Source: Lysobacteraceae bacterium (GTDB lineage Bacteria; Pseudomonadota; Gammaproteobacteria; Xanthomonadales; Rhodanobacteraceae). From it: DNA of 5,724 nt. Each line of letters starts with the position of its first letter. Positions within the stretch are counted from its first letter, which is position 1. Under the pieces are notes generated by a model, which was not told the DNA's origin, did not search any database, and saw only the letters and a program-made list of their open reading frames with translations. The DNA lies in contig JAGWZT010000148.1 in the NCBI GenBank assembly GCA_018971925.1, forward strand, positions 1 through 5,724, read 5' to 3'. The position numbers were made by a program, and so were the translations under genes. Positions 5,186-5,724 of this stretch are shown one piece after another.

Positions 5186-5271
5186 GTAGGGCGGGAGCAG
5201 CGTAGCGAATCCCGCCATTTTCGATTTCACGAAGGCGGGATGCGCCGCGGCGGCGGCTTCTCCCGCCCTAC
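5186..5271. repeat. REPIN-like doublet palindrome between sucC and sucD
   Basis: Perfect 12-base terminal inverted repeats, GTAGGGCGGGAG (5186-5197) and CTCCCGCCCTAC (5260-5271), flank the element. Each half is itself a hairpin: GGCGGGA/TCCCGCC at 5190-5196 and 5210-5216, and again at 5234-5240 and 5261-5267. The centre can also fold as ATCCCGCC (5209-5216) with GGCGGGAT (5234-5241), with an inner TTCG/CGAA stem (5220-5223, 5230-5233). Two inverted REP hairpins in this arrangement is the REPIN architecture, normally mobilised in trans by a RAYT transposase encoded elsewhere. No T-run follows, so it is not an obvious terminator, but transcribed copies may pause polymerase or protect the upstream sucC mRNA. 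Confidence 0.75.
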
Positions 5272-5274
5272 TTG

Positions 5275-5279
5275 AAGGG
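5275..5279 (+). promoter_or_regulatory. Ribosome binding site of sucD
   Basis: AAGGG lies ten bases before ATG 5290, slightly long spacing, and begins three bases after the end of the palindromic repeat. sucD therefore keeps its own ribosome binding site despite the repeat. Confidence 0.5.
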
Positions 5280-5289
5280 TTTCGAAGTC

Positions 5290-5724
5290 ATGAGCGTATT
5301 GGTCAACAAGAACACCAAGGTCATCTGCCAGGGCTTCACCGGCCACCAGGGCACCTTCCACTCGCAGCAGGCGCTGGATTACGGCACCAAGCTGGTCGGT
5401 GGCGTCACGCCGGGCAAGGGCGGCAGCGAGCACATCGGCCTGCCGGTTTTCAACACGGTGCGCGAAGCGGTCGACGACACCGGCGCCGACGCCTCGGTGA
5501 TCTTCGTGCCGCCGCCGTTCGCGGCCGACGCGATCATGGAAGCCGCCGCGGGCGGCATCAAGGTCATCGTCGCGATCACCGAAGGCATCCCGGTGCTCGA
5601 CATGCTGCGCGTCAAGAACGTGCTGAAGGATTATCCCGACACCGTGCTGATCGGCCCGAACTGCCCCGGCATCATCACCCCGGGCGAATGCAAGATCGGC
5701 ATCATGCCGGGCCACATCCACCAG
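5290..5724 (+). CDS. sucD: Succinyl-CoA synthetase alpha subunit, 3' end cut by window edge
   Basis: SucD binds CoA and carries the phosphohistidine of succinyl-CoA synthetase; it pairs with SucC encoded just upstream. The first 145 codons are present, about half of the usual 289 residues or so. It begins MSVLVNKNTKVICQGFTG, closely matching E. coli SucD. The CoA-binding Rossmann region is visible: GFTGHQGTFHS (15-25), GGVTPGKGG (37-45), PVFNTVREAV (52-61), ITEGIPVLDM (96-105) and GPNCPGIITPGECKIGIMPG (122-141). The phosphorylated histidine lies in the missing C-terminal half and cannot be checked. ATG 5290 is preceded by AAGGG ten bases upstream. Confidence 0.97.
   Translation, partial: MSVLVNKNTKVICQGFTGHQGTFHSQQALDYGTKLVGGVTPGKGGSEHIGLPVFNTVREAVDDTGADASVIFVPPPFAADAIMEAAAGGIKVIVAITEGIPVLDMLRVKNVLKDYPDTVLIGPNCPGIITPGECKIGIMPGHIHQ

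Noticed and set aside
5227..5721. Minus-strand open frame opposite sucD
   Set aside because: It is antisense to clearly conserved sucD and has a His/Asp/Arg-rich translation typical of shadow frames.

Overview
The window reads as ordinary chromosomal DNA from a GC-rich gammaproteobacterium. Codon third positions are strongly G/C. SucC, SucD and LspA align with the E. coli proteins over their visible length, and RsgA has the N-terminal form I associate with Xanthomonas-type proteins. Together with REP-like intergenic palindromes, this suggests the Xanthomonadales/Lysobacterales (Rhodanobacteraceae or Xanthomonadaceae). That assignment is inference; there is no rRNA or other marker to confirm it.

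Layout. On the minus strand, positions 1-2324 hold a two-gene unit: rsgA (a ribosome-assembly GTPase), followed 9 bases later by a DUF1704 'QEGLA motif' putative metallopeptidase that runs off the left edge. A roughly 200-base divergent interval (2325-2526) follows. It holds a short plus-strand open frame resembling the N-terminus of an AlaA-like aminotransferase, a good intrinsic-terminator hairpin, and a palindromic repeat. On the plus strand come a small cytoplasmic SGNH/GDSL hydrolase (2527-3135), lspA (lipoprotein signal peptidase, TTG start at 3239), a 266-base non-coding interval with hairpins and a possible promoter, and then sucC (complete) and sucD (cut by the right edge). sucC and sucD encode the beta and alpha subunits of succinyl-CoA synthetase. 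The 114 bases between them contain a REPIN-like doublet palindrome.

The genes do not form one functional system. rsgA acts in late 30S maturation, lspA in lipoprotein processing at the inner membrane, and sucCD in the TCA cycle. The QEGLA protein and the GDSL hydrolase have no known specific substrate here. I see no convincing novel multi-gene system. The items most worth a second look are the aminotransferase-like remnant or leader plus terminator ahead of the GDSL gene, the repeat splitting sucC from sucD, and the rsgA-linked bacterial relative of the MATCAP tubulin carboxypeptidases. No tRNA, rRNA, CRISPR array, insertion sequence or integrase was seen.
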